Shown piece by piece: positions 34,034-42,451 of a stretch of DNA of 64,000 bases. A program made the translations under genes and the position numbers. Source of the stretch: Streptomyces achromogenes. GTDB taxonomy: Bacteria > Actinomycetota > Actinomycetes > Streptomycetales > Streptomycetaceae. The notes beneath the pieces are model-generated. The model was not told the origin of the DNA. It did no database searches and was given only the letters and a program-made list of their open reading frames with translations. The stretch lies in contig NZ_JAUSYH010000001.1 of NCBI RefSeq assembly GCF_030816715.1, positions 682,001 through 746,000 on the forward strand. Reading direction: 5' to 3'. The stretch's first letter is position 1. Every line of letters begins with the position of its first letter.

Positions 34034-35119
34034 GTGAGCCTGGCGATCGACCTGCCCGAGACGGCCGTCGAGGCGTCCCCCGAGACGTCCCCCGCGCCCC
34101 TCGCCGACCTCGTGGCGCGCGACGCCCGCGAGTTCGGCGTCTACGCGCGGACCGGCGGATGGGCCTTCGGCCTGCTGGTGGCGCGCAGCGTCCGGCCGGG
34201 CGGGCAGGGCGCGGACGAGACTCCGAAGGTGTCGGCGAAGGAGTTCGCCGGGCTGGCCGGCTGCTCACCCGAGCGCGTCCTGCGGTTCTACAAGGCGTGG
34301 GACCGGGCCGCGGACGACGGTCTCGTCCCGCACTTCGAGGAGCTGACGCCCGGCCAGGAGGTCGAGCTGCCGGACGCCGAGGTCTGGCTGACGTACTACG
34401 TCTCGCGCTCCAGCGCCACGTCCGAGCGCGGGGCCGCGATCGCGCAGGCCGCCGAGGCCGAGGGCATCCGGCCGACGAAGGCGCTGGAGGTCGCCGAGAA
34501 CCCCACCGCTCTGCGGGCCGCGATCCTCGCCGACCCCTCGACCGCCCGCGCGGCCCGTGCCGCCCTCCTGGACCGCGTCAGGGAGGATCCGGAGCTGCAG
34601 CACGAGCTGGCCCGTGACGTCGTGCGCACCGACGACCTGAAGAAGGCCGTGGCCTCCGAGAGCCGCTCGGCCGACCGCATCGGCTACGTGCGCCAGATCG
34701 CCGAGTCCGGACGGATCAGGACGCCCGCCGGACAGACCCTCGACGCGCCGGCCGAGCTGCGTCAGGAGGCCGAGCGGCACCTCTCGTTGCTCGACGAGCT
34801 GGACGACGGCGAGGACAGCGGCGAGTGGGCGAACGACGCCTACGACACCATGAAGAGCCTGGTCGTGGAGACCGTCGAGGCCGACCCCGGACTGCGCGTC
34901 CAGGAGCGGCGCACGAAGTTCTACAGCAGCCTCCAGCGGGCGACCAGGGTCTTCGAGGAGCTGACCTTCGACGACGTCGACGCGCAGGAGTTCTACGAGG
35001 ACGACATGGTCCAGCAGCTGGAGGAGCTCCAGCAGGCGATCGGCAGCTGCATCACCGCGCTGCGCGGCGCACGCGGCACCGCCCGCGAGGAGGACGGACC
35101 GGCTCAGTCGGTCGTGTAG
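34034..35119 (+). CDS. uncharacterised cytosolic protein, 361 aa
   Basis: I do not recognise a family. The protein is soluble, acidic and almost entirely helical. Residues 40-90 look like a helix-turn-helix (KVSAKEFAGLAGCSPERVLRF followed by YKAW), so a DNA-associated role is possible. The middle holds repeated Asp-Pro-Ser/Leu turns, and the C-terminal 60 residues are Glu/Gln-rich and may form a coiled coil. GGAGGAGAG precedes the GTG at 34034 with good spacing. The 3' end overlaps the convergent DUF6328 gene by 16 bases. Confidence 0.8.
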   Translation: MSLAIDLPETAVEASPETSPAPLADLVARDAREFGVYARTGGWAFGLLVARSVRPGGQGADETPKVSAKEFAGLAGCSPERVLRFYKAWDRAADDGLVPHFEELTPGQEVELPDAEVWLTYYVSRSSATSERGAAIAQAAEAEGIRPTKALEVAENPTALRAAILADPSTARAARAALLDRVREDPELQHELARDVVRTDDLKKAVASESRSADRIGYVRQIAESGRIRTPAGQTLDAPAELRQEAERHLSLLDELDDGEDSGEWANDAYDTMKSLVVETVEADPGLRVQERRTKFYSSLQRATRVFEELTFDDVDAQEFYEDDMVQQLEELQQAIGSCITALRGARGTAREEDGPAQSVV

Positions 35120-35601
35120 TGGCTGCGGGTCCACAGGGGCAGCACGAACCAGCACAGGCCGTACCACGCGACCACGCCCGCGACCAGCCACGGCACGAAC
35201 GCGTCGTGGGTGGCCACCCGCAGGATCAGCAGCAGCGAGGAGGTCATGGTGGCGAGCAGCAGGAGCAGGCCGACTAGGGTCAGCCTGGACGCCACCTGCA
35301 CCGCCTGCGGCTTGACCCGCCGCCCGGAGACCAGGCGGTGCAGGGACACCGGGCCTATGAGGGCGCCGGTCGCACAGGCGCCGAGGACCACGGTCACGAT
35401 GTAGATGACCTGGTCGATGTCCCGCAGGTCCGCGTAGCGTGGCGTGAACACGACGGTCAGCAGGAAGCCGAAGAGGATCTGCACACCCGTCTGGGCGACG
35501 CGGATCTCCTGGATGAGCTCCCCCCACATCCGGTCGGCTCTCTCCTCCTCGGTCTCGTTCCGCCCCGTACGCCGCTCGGCGCTCGTCGCCGTGTCCGTCA
35601 C
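35104..35601 (-). CDS. DUF6328 family membrane protein
   Basis: The 165-residue protein has a charged N-terminus (NETEEERADRMWGELIQEIRVAQTGVQILFGFLL, the family signature) and four hydrophobic helices. The function is unknown. It starts with ATG at 35601 and its last five codons overlap the convergent gene at 34034-35119, so the two messages are complementary at their 3' ends. Confidence 0.87.
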   Translation of the reverse strand: MTDTATSAERRTGRNETEEERADRMWGELIQEIRVAQTGVQILFGFLLTVVFTPRYADLRDIDQVIYIVTVVLGACATGALIGPVSLHRLVSGRRVKPQAVQVASRLTLVGLLLLLATMTSSLLLILRVATHDAFVPWLVAGVVAWYGLCWFVLPLWTRSHYTTD

Positions 35602-35696
35602 CTTCGTCGTCCTCCCGGTTCGTGTGGTCTCTCGACCCCCTCCTCACCGCGAGTACCCCGGGAGCGCCCGTTCTTGCCGCCCGGCGCCGGGTCCGT

Positions 35697-36680
35697 CTAC
35701 CAGCGGCCCTCGACCTGGTCCTTGATCCGCCGGTCGTAGAGGTCGCGGACGGCCGCGAGGGTGGCGTCGGAGAGCTCCGGGAGCCGGGCGGCGGCCGCGT
35801 TGGCGCGGGCCTGCTCGGGCGAGCGGGCGCCCGGGATCACGGTGGTCACGCCGGGCTGCTGGACGATCCAGCGCAGCGCCAGCTGGGCCGGGGTGTATCC
35901 CTCGGGGGCGAGTGCCGCGAACTCGACGGCGGCCCGGACGCCCGTGGCGTAGTCGACGCCGGAGAAGGTCTCCCCCTGGTCGAAGGCCTCACCGTGCCGG
36001 TTGTAGGCACGGTGGTCGTTCTCGGGGAAGACGGTGTCCTCGGTGTACTTCCCGGACAGCAGTCCGGAGGCGAGCGGGACCCGGGCGATGATGCCGACGC
36101 CGGCCTCCCGGGCCGCCGGGAGCACCTCGATCAGGGGCTTGAGGCGGAACGGGTTGAGGATGATCTGGACGCTCGCCACGCCCGGCCGGGCGATCGCGGT
36201 GAGGGCCTCGGCGCAGGTCTCCACGCTGACCCCGTAGTGCGCGATGCGCTCCTCCTCGACGAGGGTGTCGAGAGCGTCGAACACCTCGTCGCTGGAGTAC
36301 ACCGGGGTCGGCGGGCAGTGCAGCTGCACGAGGTCGACGCGGTCGACGCCGAGGTTGCGGCGGGAGCGGTCGTTCCAGGCGCGGAAGTTGTCCAGGACGT
36401 AGTTCTCGGGGATCTGGTCGACGCGGCGGCCCATCTTCGTGGCGACCAGCACATGCAGGTCGGGCCGGCCGCTCAGGAAGGCGGCGATGGTCTGCTCGCT
36501 GCGTCCGTCGCCGTACACGTCGGCGGTGTCGAAGAAGGTGACTCCCGACTCGGCCGCCGCCTCCAGAACCGTCAGGGCTTCCTTGTCGTCGACGTCGCCC
36601 CAGTCGGCCCCCAGCTGCCAGGTGCCGAGACCGACGACTGACGCGTGCTGACCGGACCTGACGAATTCGCGCTCTTCCAT
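35697..36680 (-). CDS. aldo/keto reductase
   Basis: The 327-residue enzyme is a TIM-barrel NADPH-dependent reductase. Asp and Tyr of the active site are in FFDTADVYGDG, Lys in LVATKMG, and His in VDLVQLHCPP; the coenzyme end motif PGARSPEQARANA is present. The substrate is not predictable. It ends the minus-strand set with the MFS-TetR operon upstream, separated by only 12 bases from the TetR stop, so it may be the third gene of that operon. Confidence 0.92.
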   Translation of the reverse strand: MEEREFVRSGQHASVVGLGTWQLGADWGDVDDKEALTVLEAAAESGVTFFDTADVYGDGRSEQTIAAFLSGRPDLHVLVATKMGRRVDQIPENYVLDNFRAWNDRSRRNLGVDRVDLVQLHCPPTPVYSSDEVFDALDTLVEEERIAHYGVSVETCAEALTAIARPGVASVQIILNPFRLKPLIEVLPAAREAGVGIIARVPLASGLLSGKYTEDTVFPENDHRAYNRHGEAFDQGETFSGVDYATGVRAAVEFAALAPEGYTPAQLALRWIVQQPGVTTVIPGARSPEQARANAAAARLPELSDATLAAVRDLYDRRIKDQVEGRW

Positions 36681-36692
36681 GGCGTCAGTGTG

Positions 36693-37331
36693 TCATCCGC
36701 GGCGGCCCGCCGCGGAACGTGGCCCTCCGTCGTCGGGGCCGCCGTCGAGGTGGGTCTGGATCGTCGGGCCGTACCGGTCGGCGACGTCGTCGACCGGTAC
36801 GGCCCGCAGTTCGCTCCCGCGGGCGATGCCGAACATCACGCCGAGGCCGAGCAGGGCGGCGACGGCGAGTTCGGCGCGGACACCGCGGTGGGCGCCGGTG
36901 AGGCGGGCGGCGAGGCGTTCGGTGACCTGGGTGCGGAAGTTGGCGCGCAGGACGTCGCCGTGGTCGCCGTGCAGGGGCGCGAACGCGATGCGCAGCAGGG
37001 GATCGGCGCCCCGCTCACGCTGGCTGACCAGCACGTGCCGGACCATGTGCCGGCCCAGTCGCTCCAGCGGGGCGTCCAGCAGGGCGTCGGCGTCCTCCTG
37101 GAAGGACATCACCCGGGCGAACAGTGCGTCCTTGTTGCCGAAGTACTTCAGGACCAGGGGCGCGCTCACCCCGGCCCGCTCGGCGACGGCCTTGAGCGTG
37201 ATGTCGGCGTGGGCCTGGCGGGCGAGGAGGTACCGGGCGGCGCGCAGGATGGCGGCCCTGGTCGCCTCCGCGTCGCGCCGGACGGGAGCCGGGGAGCCGG
37301 TCGGGACCGGGGCGTCGGGCGAAGTGCTCAC
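36693..37331 (-). CDS. TetR family regulator of the adjacent exporter
   Basis: A 212-residue protein with helix-turn-helix at residues 22-68 (ATRAAILRAARYLLARQAHADITLKAVAERAGVSAPLVLKYFGNKDALF). GTG at 37331 starts 4 bases after the MFS stop, so both genes are read from one promoter. That promoter region carries two copies of a GTGAATG/CATTCAC palindrome, the expected operator for this protein. It probably represses its own operon until an exported compound binds. Confidence 0.92.
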   Translation of the reverse strand: MSTSPDAPVPTGSPAPVRRDAEATRAAILRAARYLLARQAHADITLKAVAERAGVSAPLVLKYFGNKDALFARVMSFQEDADALLDAPLERLGRHMVRHVLVSQRERGADPLLRIAFAPLHGDHGDVLRANFRTQVTERLAARLTGAHRGVRAELAVAALLGLGVMFGIARGSELRAVPVDDVADRYGPTIQTHLDGGPDDGGPRSAAGRRG

Positions 37332-37335
37332 GGGG

Positions 37336-38820
37336 TCATGCTCCCCCCCTCGCCCCGTCGCTCACCGGCCGGGTGCGGCCCCGGGGCCTCGGCGTGTCGT
37401 CGGGCCCGGCGTCGCCGGGGATGGCGAGCGCCACCGCGCACGCGCCGAGGGCCACCGCGCCCGCGACGCCGAAGGCCAGCAGATAGCCGTGCAGCGTCGG
37501 CACCCGGGCCCCGTCGAGGAGGCTGGTGTGGTGCACGAGGACGGCGGCGACGGCGGCGCTGGAGACGGCCTGTCCGATGGTGCGCATCAGGACGTTGACG
37601 CCGTTCGCCGACGCGGTCTGCCCGGCCGGGACGGCGCGCAGGATCAGCGCGGGCAGGGCCGAGTAGGCGAGGGTCGTGCCGGTGGACACGACGGTCGCCC
37701 CTACCATGATCATCCACAGTTCACGGCTGTCGGCGACGCGCAGGGCGTACCCGGCGGCGATGACGGCGGCGCCGAGGGCGAGGGTGATCCGGGGCCCGCG
37801 CCGGTCGGAGATGCGGGCGGAGAGCGGCGAGAACAGCAGCATGGTGACGCCGCCGGGCAGCAGGCACAGACCGGTCTGGGCGATGGACAGCCCGAGCCCG
37901 TACCCGCTCGCCTCGGGAGCCTGCACCAGCTGGGCGGTCACCAGCGAGTTGGCGTAGAAGGCGAAGCCGGTCAGCAGCGCGGCCACGTGGGAGAGGCCCA
38001 CTCCCGGCCGGGAGGCCAGCCGCAGGTCGACCAGCGGCTCCGCGGAGCGCAGTTGTCGGCGCCACCACAGACAGAGCACGGCGACGGCTCCGAGGAAGAG
38101 CCCGACGATGCGGGTGCTGCCCCAGCCCCACTGGCCGCCCTGGGACACGGCGAGCAGAAGACAGACCAGTCCCGCGGCGAGGCCGAGCGCGCCGGTCACG
38201 TCGAACCGGCCCGGCGCGCGCACCGGCGACTCGGGCACCGCCCACCGGATGAGCGCGACGCCGGTCGCGCCCAGCGCGGCGGTCACCCAGAACATCACGT
38301 GCCAGTTCGCGTACTGCACGACCACGGCCGCTGCGGGCAGCCCCAGCGCGGCGCCGATGCCGACGGTGGAGCTCATCAGCGCGATGGCGGATCCCCGGCG
38401 CTGCGGGGGCAGTTCGTCGCGCAGGATGCTGATGGACAGCGGGACGACGCAGGACGCGGCGCCTTGCAGGGCGCGGGCCGCGATCAGCACGCCGATGTCG
38501 GAGCTGAGGGCGCAGACCACGGAACCGGCGGACATCAGGGAGAACGACAGGAGCAGGACCCGCCGCTTGCCGTACATGTCGCCGGCGCGGCCGAGGACCG
38601 GGGTGAGGACGGCGCCGGACAGCAGTGCGGCGGTCACCATCCAGGAGACGGCGCCCGCCGAGGCGCCGGTCAGCCGGGGCAGGTCGGGCAGCAGCGGGAC
38701 GACGACCGTCTGCATGACCGCCATGAGAATTCCGCAGTACGCCAGGACCGGAATGACGACCCGGGCCCGCAGAGCGGGGTTCCCGCTGGTCGGGGCGGGT
38801 ATCGGAGCGGGCGACGCCAT
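37336..38820 (-). CDS. MFS drug exporter, DHA2 (14-helix) family
   Basis: The 494-residue transporter has 14 hydrophobic helices. Family motifs are visible: GRAGDMYGKRRVLLLS in the first cytosolic loop and the helix-5 antiporter motif GSAIALMSSTVGIGAALGLPAA. It uses the proton gradient to expel drugs or metabolites. ATG at 38820 has GGAG five bases upstream; the longer frame to 38868 would run into the operator. It leads an operon with its TetR regulator. Confidence 0.92.
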   Translation of the reverse strand: MASPAPIPAPTSGNPALRARVVIPVLAYCGILMAVMQTVVVPLLPDLPRLTGASAGAVSWMVTAALLSGAVLTPVLGRAGDMYGKRRVLLLSFSLMSAGSVVCALSSDIGVLIAARALQGAASCVVPLSISILRDELPPQRRGSAIALMSSTVGIGAALGLPAAAVVVQYANWHVMFWVTAALGATGVALIRWAVPESPVRAPGRFDVTGALGLAAGLVCLLLAVSQGGQWGWGSTRIVGLFLGAVAVLCLWWRRQLRSAEPLVDLRLASRPGVGLSHVAALLTGFAFYANSLVTAQLVQAPEASGYGLGLSIAQTGLCLLPGGVTMLLFSPLSARISDRRGPRITLALGAAVIAAGYALRVADSRELWMIMVGATVVSTGTTLAYSALPALILRAVPAGQTASANGVNVLMRTIGQAVSSAAVAAVLVHHTSLLDGARVPTLHGYLLAFGVAGAVALGACAVALAIPGDAGPDDTPRPRGRTRPVSDGARGGA

Positions 38821-38856
38821 GGGCACTCCAGCGACCGGAACGGCACGGAAAAATAG

Positions 38857-38895
38857 GTGAATGACCATTCACCCTAGCAGTGAATGGTCATTCAC
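38857..38895. promoter_or_regulatory. two palindromic operators GTGAATG-NN-CATTCAC
   Basis: GTGAATGACCATTCAC (38857-38872) and GTGAATGGTCATTCAC (38880-38895) have identical 7-bp arms with different two-base centres and are repeated at 23 bases. They lie 36-75 bases upstream of the MFS start, overlapping the expected promoter, and 37 bases beyond the stop of the convergent-side monooxygenase gene. They are the expected binding site of the TetR protein encoded in the same operon. Confidence 0.8.
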
Positions 38896-38932
38896 CCAAG
38901 GAATCATCCAGCGCGATGGAGCTCGCGGGGAC

Positions 38933-40147
38933 CTACTTGCCGGAGGTCAGCGCCCGGGCGTGCGCGCCACGCGCCAGCTTCGGTCCCAGCCAGCGCTTGA
39001 GCCGGCGCAGCGCCTCGAGGCGTCCGGCCGCCCTGTCGAGGCGGTAGTACAGCTGGGGCGGGACATAGGGCAGCAGGGGCGAGTGGCGCTGTCCGAGCAG
39101 GGCGAACATCTGCTCCGGGGGGAGGTGGATGTAGCGGGTGAGGTTCTCGTACCACTGGGCGCTGTAGCGGGCGGCGCTCTGCTGGGACAGCAGCGCGGAC
39201 TTGCGTACGCGTTCGTAGCGGTCCAGGGCCTGCGGAAGGTCCGGGCTCCCGCCCAGCGCCTCGGCGAGGGCGATGGCATCCTCCAGGGCGAGGGTGGTGC
39301 CGGCGCCGATCGAGTAGTGGGTGGTGTGGGCGGCGTCGCCCAGGAGGACGAGGTTGCCGCGGTGCCAGGTGCGGTTGACCAGGGTGCGGAAGGTCAGCCA
39401 CTGGGCGCTGCCGCCGGCGGAGGAGGCACGGCCGACGAGTGGGTGGCCGTCGAGGATGTGCGCGAAGAGCTTCTCCAGGTCGGCGAGGCCGTCGGCCTCG
39501 CCCGCCCGGTCGAGGCCGAGCCCGGCCAGGGTCTCGGGGGCGCACTCGATCACGCAGGTGCTCTGCTCGTCGCTGAAGGGGTAGCCGTAGCACCAGATCC
39601 AGCCGTGCGCGGTCTCCACGAAGGCGAAGGTGAAGGAGTCGAAGACCTTGGTCGTGCCGAGCCAGACGTAGGAGTTGCGGCCTTCGGTGAGCTGTGTGCC
39701 GAAGTCGTCCGCGTGATGGGTGCGCAGCGCGCTGCGGACGCCGTCGCCGGCCACCACGAGGTCGGCGTCCGGCAGGTTTTCGGCGGTGATCTCGCTCTCG
39801 AACTCCAGCCGCACGCCGAGCGCGCGGGCCCGGTCCGCGAGGATCTCCAGCAGCCGGTGACGGCCGATGCCGTGCCCCTCGTCGCCGGGCTGACGGGTCG
39901 CCAGGTCCCGCACGTGCGCGACGCCCGCGTCCCAGCGGACGGAGCCCTCCTCGATCGCGCGCGCCGACTCGGGGTCGCGGGCGCGGAGTTCGTCGAGGAG
40001 CCCCTGCCAGTACGTGACGCCCCAGCCGTAGGTCGAACCCTCCGGGTTGCGTTCGTGGACGGTGATGTCGTGGGACGGGTCCTGCCGCTTGAGCAGGATC
40101 GAGAGATACAGGCCGGCGGGCCCGCCGCCGACACAGGCGACCTTCAC
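38933..40147 (-). CDS. FAD-dependent monooxygenase
   Basis: The 404-residue protein is a class A flavin hydroxylase: GxGxxG motif VACVGGGPAGLYLSI at the start, DG motif VVAGDGVRSALR near residue 150, and GD motif NLVLLGDAAHTTHYSIGAG near residue 285. The wording is close to salicylyl-CoA 5-hydroxylase-type enzymes, so an aromatic acid thioester is a possible substrate. GTG at 40147 has AAGGGG five bases upstream; GTG at 40153 is an alternative. It is divergent from the melanin operon, 356 bases away. Confidence 0.88.
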   Translation of the reverse strand: MKVACVGGGPAGLYLSILLKRQDPSHDITVHERNPEGSTYGWGVTYWQGLLDELRARDPESARAIEEGSVRWDAGVAHVRDLATRQPGDEGHGIGRHRLLEILADRARALGVRLEFESEITAENLPDADLVVAGDGVRSALRTHHADDFGTQLTEGRNSYVWLGTTKVFDSFTFAFVETAHGWIWCYGYPFSDEQSTCVIECAPETLAGLGLDRAGEADGLADLEKLFAHILDGHPLVGRASSAGGSAQWLTFRTLVNRTWHRGNLVLLGDAAHTTHYSIGAGTTLALEDAIALAEALGGSPDLPQALDRYERVRKSALLSQQSAARYSAQWYENLTRYIHLPPEQMFALLGQRHSPLLPYVPPQLYYRLDRAAGRLEALRRLKRWLGPKLARGAHARALTSGK

Positions 40148-40359
40148 GCGCACCCCTTGGAGTTACCAGACGTGGTTGGTTGACGACGCAGGGTAGCAGG
40201 GGGCGGCGACGTCCCACGGACGCCCCACCTGCCCGATCGCGCCACTTTCCGCACGTGAGCCACACCACCGGCAGTGTGGCGACCCGAGAAAGATCACCGG
40301 AAGCGGTGTTCCGAAGGAAAGGAATTGCCTGTTCCGCCGCGCGTCGACCACACCCACAG

Positions 40360-40382
40360 CCAAGATCATCTTGGTTCAAGAT
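40360..40382. promoter_or_regulatory. overlapping CAAGAT/ATCTTG palindromes upstream of the mel operon
   Basis: CCAAGAT-C-ATCTTGG (40360-40374) is a perfect palindrome; its right arm also pairs with CAAGAT at 40377-40382, so the hexamer occurs three times in alternating orientation. The block lies 122 bases upstream of melC1 and 213 bases from the divergent monooxygenase start. The rest of the 40148-40503 gap holds no gene and no second strong signal. Confidence 0.55.
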
Positions 40383-40503
40383 TGCACGACATGTAAGCGA
40401 ATGTCCGGATCGGGGCCAACCACTCGCAGGCGATTTCCCGGCCCCGTGGCCCGGCCGATAGGCATGCGGGGTCGTCAACCTCTCGCACTCCAGGAGATCC
40501 CGC

Positions 40504-40875
40504 ATGCCGCAACTCAGCCGTCGTCGCGCCCTCGGCGCGGCCGCCGTCGCCGCCGGCGCCACGCTCGCCACCGTCGCCTCCGCCCGCGCCTCCGACGGCG
40601 GCGGGCACCACGCGCACGGCTCCCCCGAGGCCTTCGACGAGGTCTACAAGGGCCGCCGGATACAGGGCCGGAGCCGGTCCGGCGGCGGACATCACCACGG
40701 CGGGGGCTACGCCGTGTACGTCGACGGGGTCGAGCTGCATGTGATGCGCAACGCCGACGGCTCCTGGATCAGCGTGGTCAGTCACTACGACCCGGTGCCC
40801 ACCCCGCGGGCCGCTGCCCGCGCCGCGGTCGACGAGCTGCAGGGCGCCCGGCTCGTCCCGTTCCCGGCCGGCTGA
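40504..40875 (+). CDS. melC1: tyrosinase cofactor (copper chaperone) MelC1
   Basis: The 123-residue protein has a twin-arginine signal ([16 protein letters not shown]) and histidine-rich segments (GGGHHAHG and GGGHHHGGG), followed by the MelC1 fold ([32 protein letters not shown]). MelC1 binds apo-tyrosinase, loads copper into it and carries it out through the Tat system. AGGAG precedes the ATG by 9 bases. MelC2 follows 43 bases downstream. Confidence 0.96.
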   Translation: MPQLSRRRALGAAAVAAGATLATVASARASDGGGHHAHGSPEAFDEVYKGRRIQGRSRSGGGHHHGGGYAVYVDGVELHVMRNADGSWISVVSHYDPVPTPRAAARAAVDELQGARLVPFPAG

Positions 40876-40918
40876 CCCGACGAACGCCCCACCCTTCCGC
40901 ACCCTTGGAGCACCGCAC

Positions 40919-41743
40919 ATGACCGTCCGCAAGAACCAGGCCGCCCTGACCGCCGACGAGAAGCGGCGGTTCGTCGCCGCCGTCCTCGAGCTCAAGCGCA
41001 CCGGCCGCTACGACGCCTTCGTCACCACGCACAACGCGTTCATCCTGGGCGACACCGACGACGGCGAGCGCACCGGCCACCGTTCGCCCTCCTTCCTCCC
41101 GTGGCACCGCAGATTCCTGCTGGAGTTCGAGCGAGCGCTGCAGTCGGTGGACGCCTCGGTGGCGCTGCCGTACTGGGACTGGTCCACCGACCGTTCGCCC
41201 CGTTCCTCGCTGTGGGCGCCGGACTTCCTCGGCGGCAGCGGGCGCAGCCGGGACGGCCAGGTGATGGACGGTCCGTTCGCCGCGGCGGCCGGCAAGTGGC
41301 CGGTCAACGTCCGGGTGGACGGCCGCACCTACCTGCGCCGCTCGCTGGGGACGGCCGTCCGCGAGCTGCCGACCCGGGCCGAGGTCGAGTCGGTGCTCGC
41401 GATGGCGACGTACGACATGGCTCCGTGGAACAGTGCCTCCGACGGCTTCCGCAACCACCTCGAGGGCTGGCGCGGCGTGAACCTGCACAACCGGGTCCAT
41501 GTGTGGGTCGGCGGGCAGATGTCGACCGGGGTCTCCCCCAACGACCCGGTGTTCTGGCTGCACCACGCCTACATCGACAAGCTGTGGGCCCGGTGGCAGC
41601 GCCGTCACCCGGAATCCGGGTACGTCCCGGGCGGCGGGACGCCGAACGTCGTCGACCTGCACGAGACGATGCGGCCCTGGAACGACACCACCCCGGCGGA
41701 CCTTCTCGACCACACCGCCCACTACACCTTCGACTCCGACTGA
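40919..41743 (+). CDS. melC2: tyrosinase MelC2
   Basis: The 274-residue type 3 copper enzyme oxidises tyrosine and o-diphenols to quinones that polymerise to melanin. The CuA ligands are H38, H54 and H63 (the last in LPWHRRFLLEFE) and the CuB ligands H190, H194 (NLHNRVHVWVGG) and H216 (FWLHHAYID). The length matches S. antibioticus-type MelC2. It has no signal peptide because it is exported together with MelC1. Its last codons are part of a tandem repeat that continues after the stop. Confidence 0.97.
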   Translation: MTVRKNQAALTADEKRRFVAAVLELKRTGRYDAFVTTHNAFILGDTDDGERTGHRSPSFLPWHRRFLLEFERALQSVDASVALPYWDWSTDRSPRSSLWAPDFLGGSGRSRDGQVMDGPFAAAAGKWPVNVRVDGRTYLRRSLGTAVRELPTRAEVESVLAMATYDMAPWNSASDGFRNHLEGWRGVNLHNRVHVWVGGQMSTGVSPNDPVFWLHHAYIDKLWARWQRRHPESGYVPGGGTPNVVDLHETMRPWNDTTPADLLDHTAHYTFDSD

Positions 41744-41838
41744 CCACGCCGGCCCGGACCTTCGACGCCGGCTGACCGCACCGGCCGGACCTTCGACGCC
41801 GGCTGACCGCACCGGCCCGGCTGATCGCACCGGCCTGT
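41727..41838. repeat. about 31-bp tandem repeat, 3 copies, covering the melC2 stop codon
   Basis: Copies of a unit starting CCTTCGACKCCGRCTGACC run at 41727-41758 (32 bp), 41759-41789 and 41790-41820 (31 bp each), followed by a shortened copy. The first copy contains the last codons and the stop of melC2; the next two repeat that stop region. Copies 2 and 3 are nearly identical and copy 1 is the most diverged. Confidence 0.85.
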
Positions 41839-41914
41839 TTGCCGCCGCGCTGACGGGTACCCGCCACGGGCAGCACCGACAGGATGAACCCCCGACTACA
41901 AGGAGGAGACGACC

Positions 41915-42367
41915 GTGTCGCAGGTCGAGGAATCCATCGAGGTCGACGTGCCCGTGCACACGGCCTACAACCAGTGGACGCAGTTCGAGAGCTTCCCCGA
42001 GTTCATGGGCGGCGTGCAGCGCGTCGAGCAGCGGACCGACACGCTCACGCACTGGGTGACCAGTGTCAACGGCGTGCACCGGGAGTTCGACGCGGAGATC
42101 ACCGAGCAGATCCCGGACGAACGGGTCGCCTGGACCACGGTGTCGGGCGAGGTCCGGCAGGCCGGGGTGGTGACCTTCCACCGGCTCGACGACGCCCACA
42201 CCAAGGTGATGCTCCAGATGGAGTTCCGGCCGGAAGGCGTCGCCGAGAACGTCGGCGACAAGCTGGGCTTCGTGAAGCGCCAGACCAAGGGAGACCTGGA
42301 GCGCTTCAAGACGTTCATCGAGGAGCGCGGCCTGGAGACCGGGGGCTGGCGCGGCGCGGTGGCGTGA
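41915..42367 (+). CDS. SRPBCC family protein (polyketide cyclase/lipid transport-like)
   Basis: The 150-residue protein has the START-like helix-grip fold: ESIEVDVPVHTAYNQWTQFESFPEFMGGV at the N-terminus and a long C-terminal helix (VKRQTKGDLERFKTFIEERG). Such proteins bind hydrophobic ligands; this subgroup is common beside stress genes in Streptomyces but has no assigned reaction. AGGAGGAG precedes the GTG at 41915. It is followed by a 17-bp tandem repeat. Confidence 0.88.
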   Translation: MSQVEESIEVDVPVHTAYNQWTQFESFPEFMGGVQRVEQRTDTLTHWVTSVNGVHREFDAEITEQIPDERVAWTTVSGEVRQAGVVTFHRLDDAHTKVMLQMEFRPEGVAENVGDKLGFVKRQTKGDLERFKTFIEERGLETGGWRGAVA

Positions 42368-42383
42368 CCGCCGCCCAGCCGAC

Positions 42384-42451
42384 GCCGCCGGTCAGTCCGC
42401 GCCGCCGGTCAGTCCGCGCCGCCGGTCAGTCCGCGCCGCCGGTCAGTCCGC
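42384..42451. repeat. perfect 17-bp tandem repeat, 4 copies, covering the stop of the RNase H gene
   Basis: GCCGCCGGTCAGTCCGC is repeated four times without change (42384-42400, 42401-42417, 42418-42434 and 42435-42451). The last copy contains the TCA that is the stop codon of the minus-strand RNase H gene (42443-42445), and each earlier copy repeats it. The array fills the gap between two convergent genes. Confidence 0.95.

Noticed and set aside
42384..42451. Insertion-sequence end or attachment site
   Set aside because: No transposase or integrase is present; the array is a simple 17-bp tandem repeat without terminal inverted repeats.
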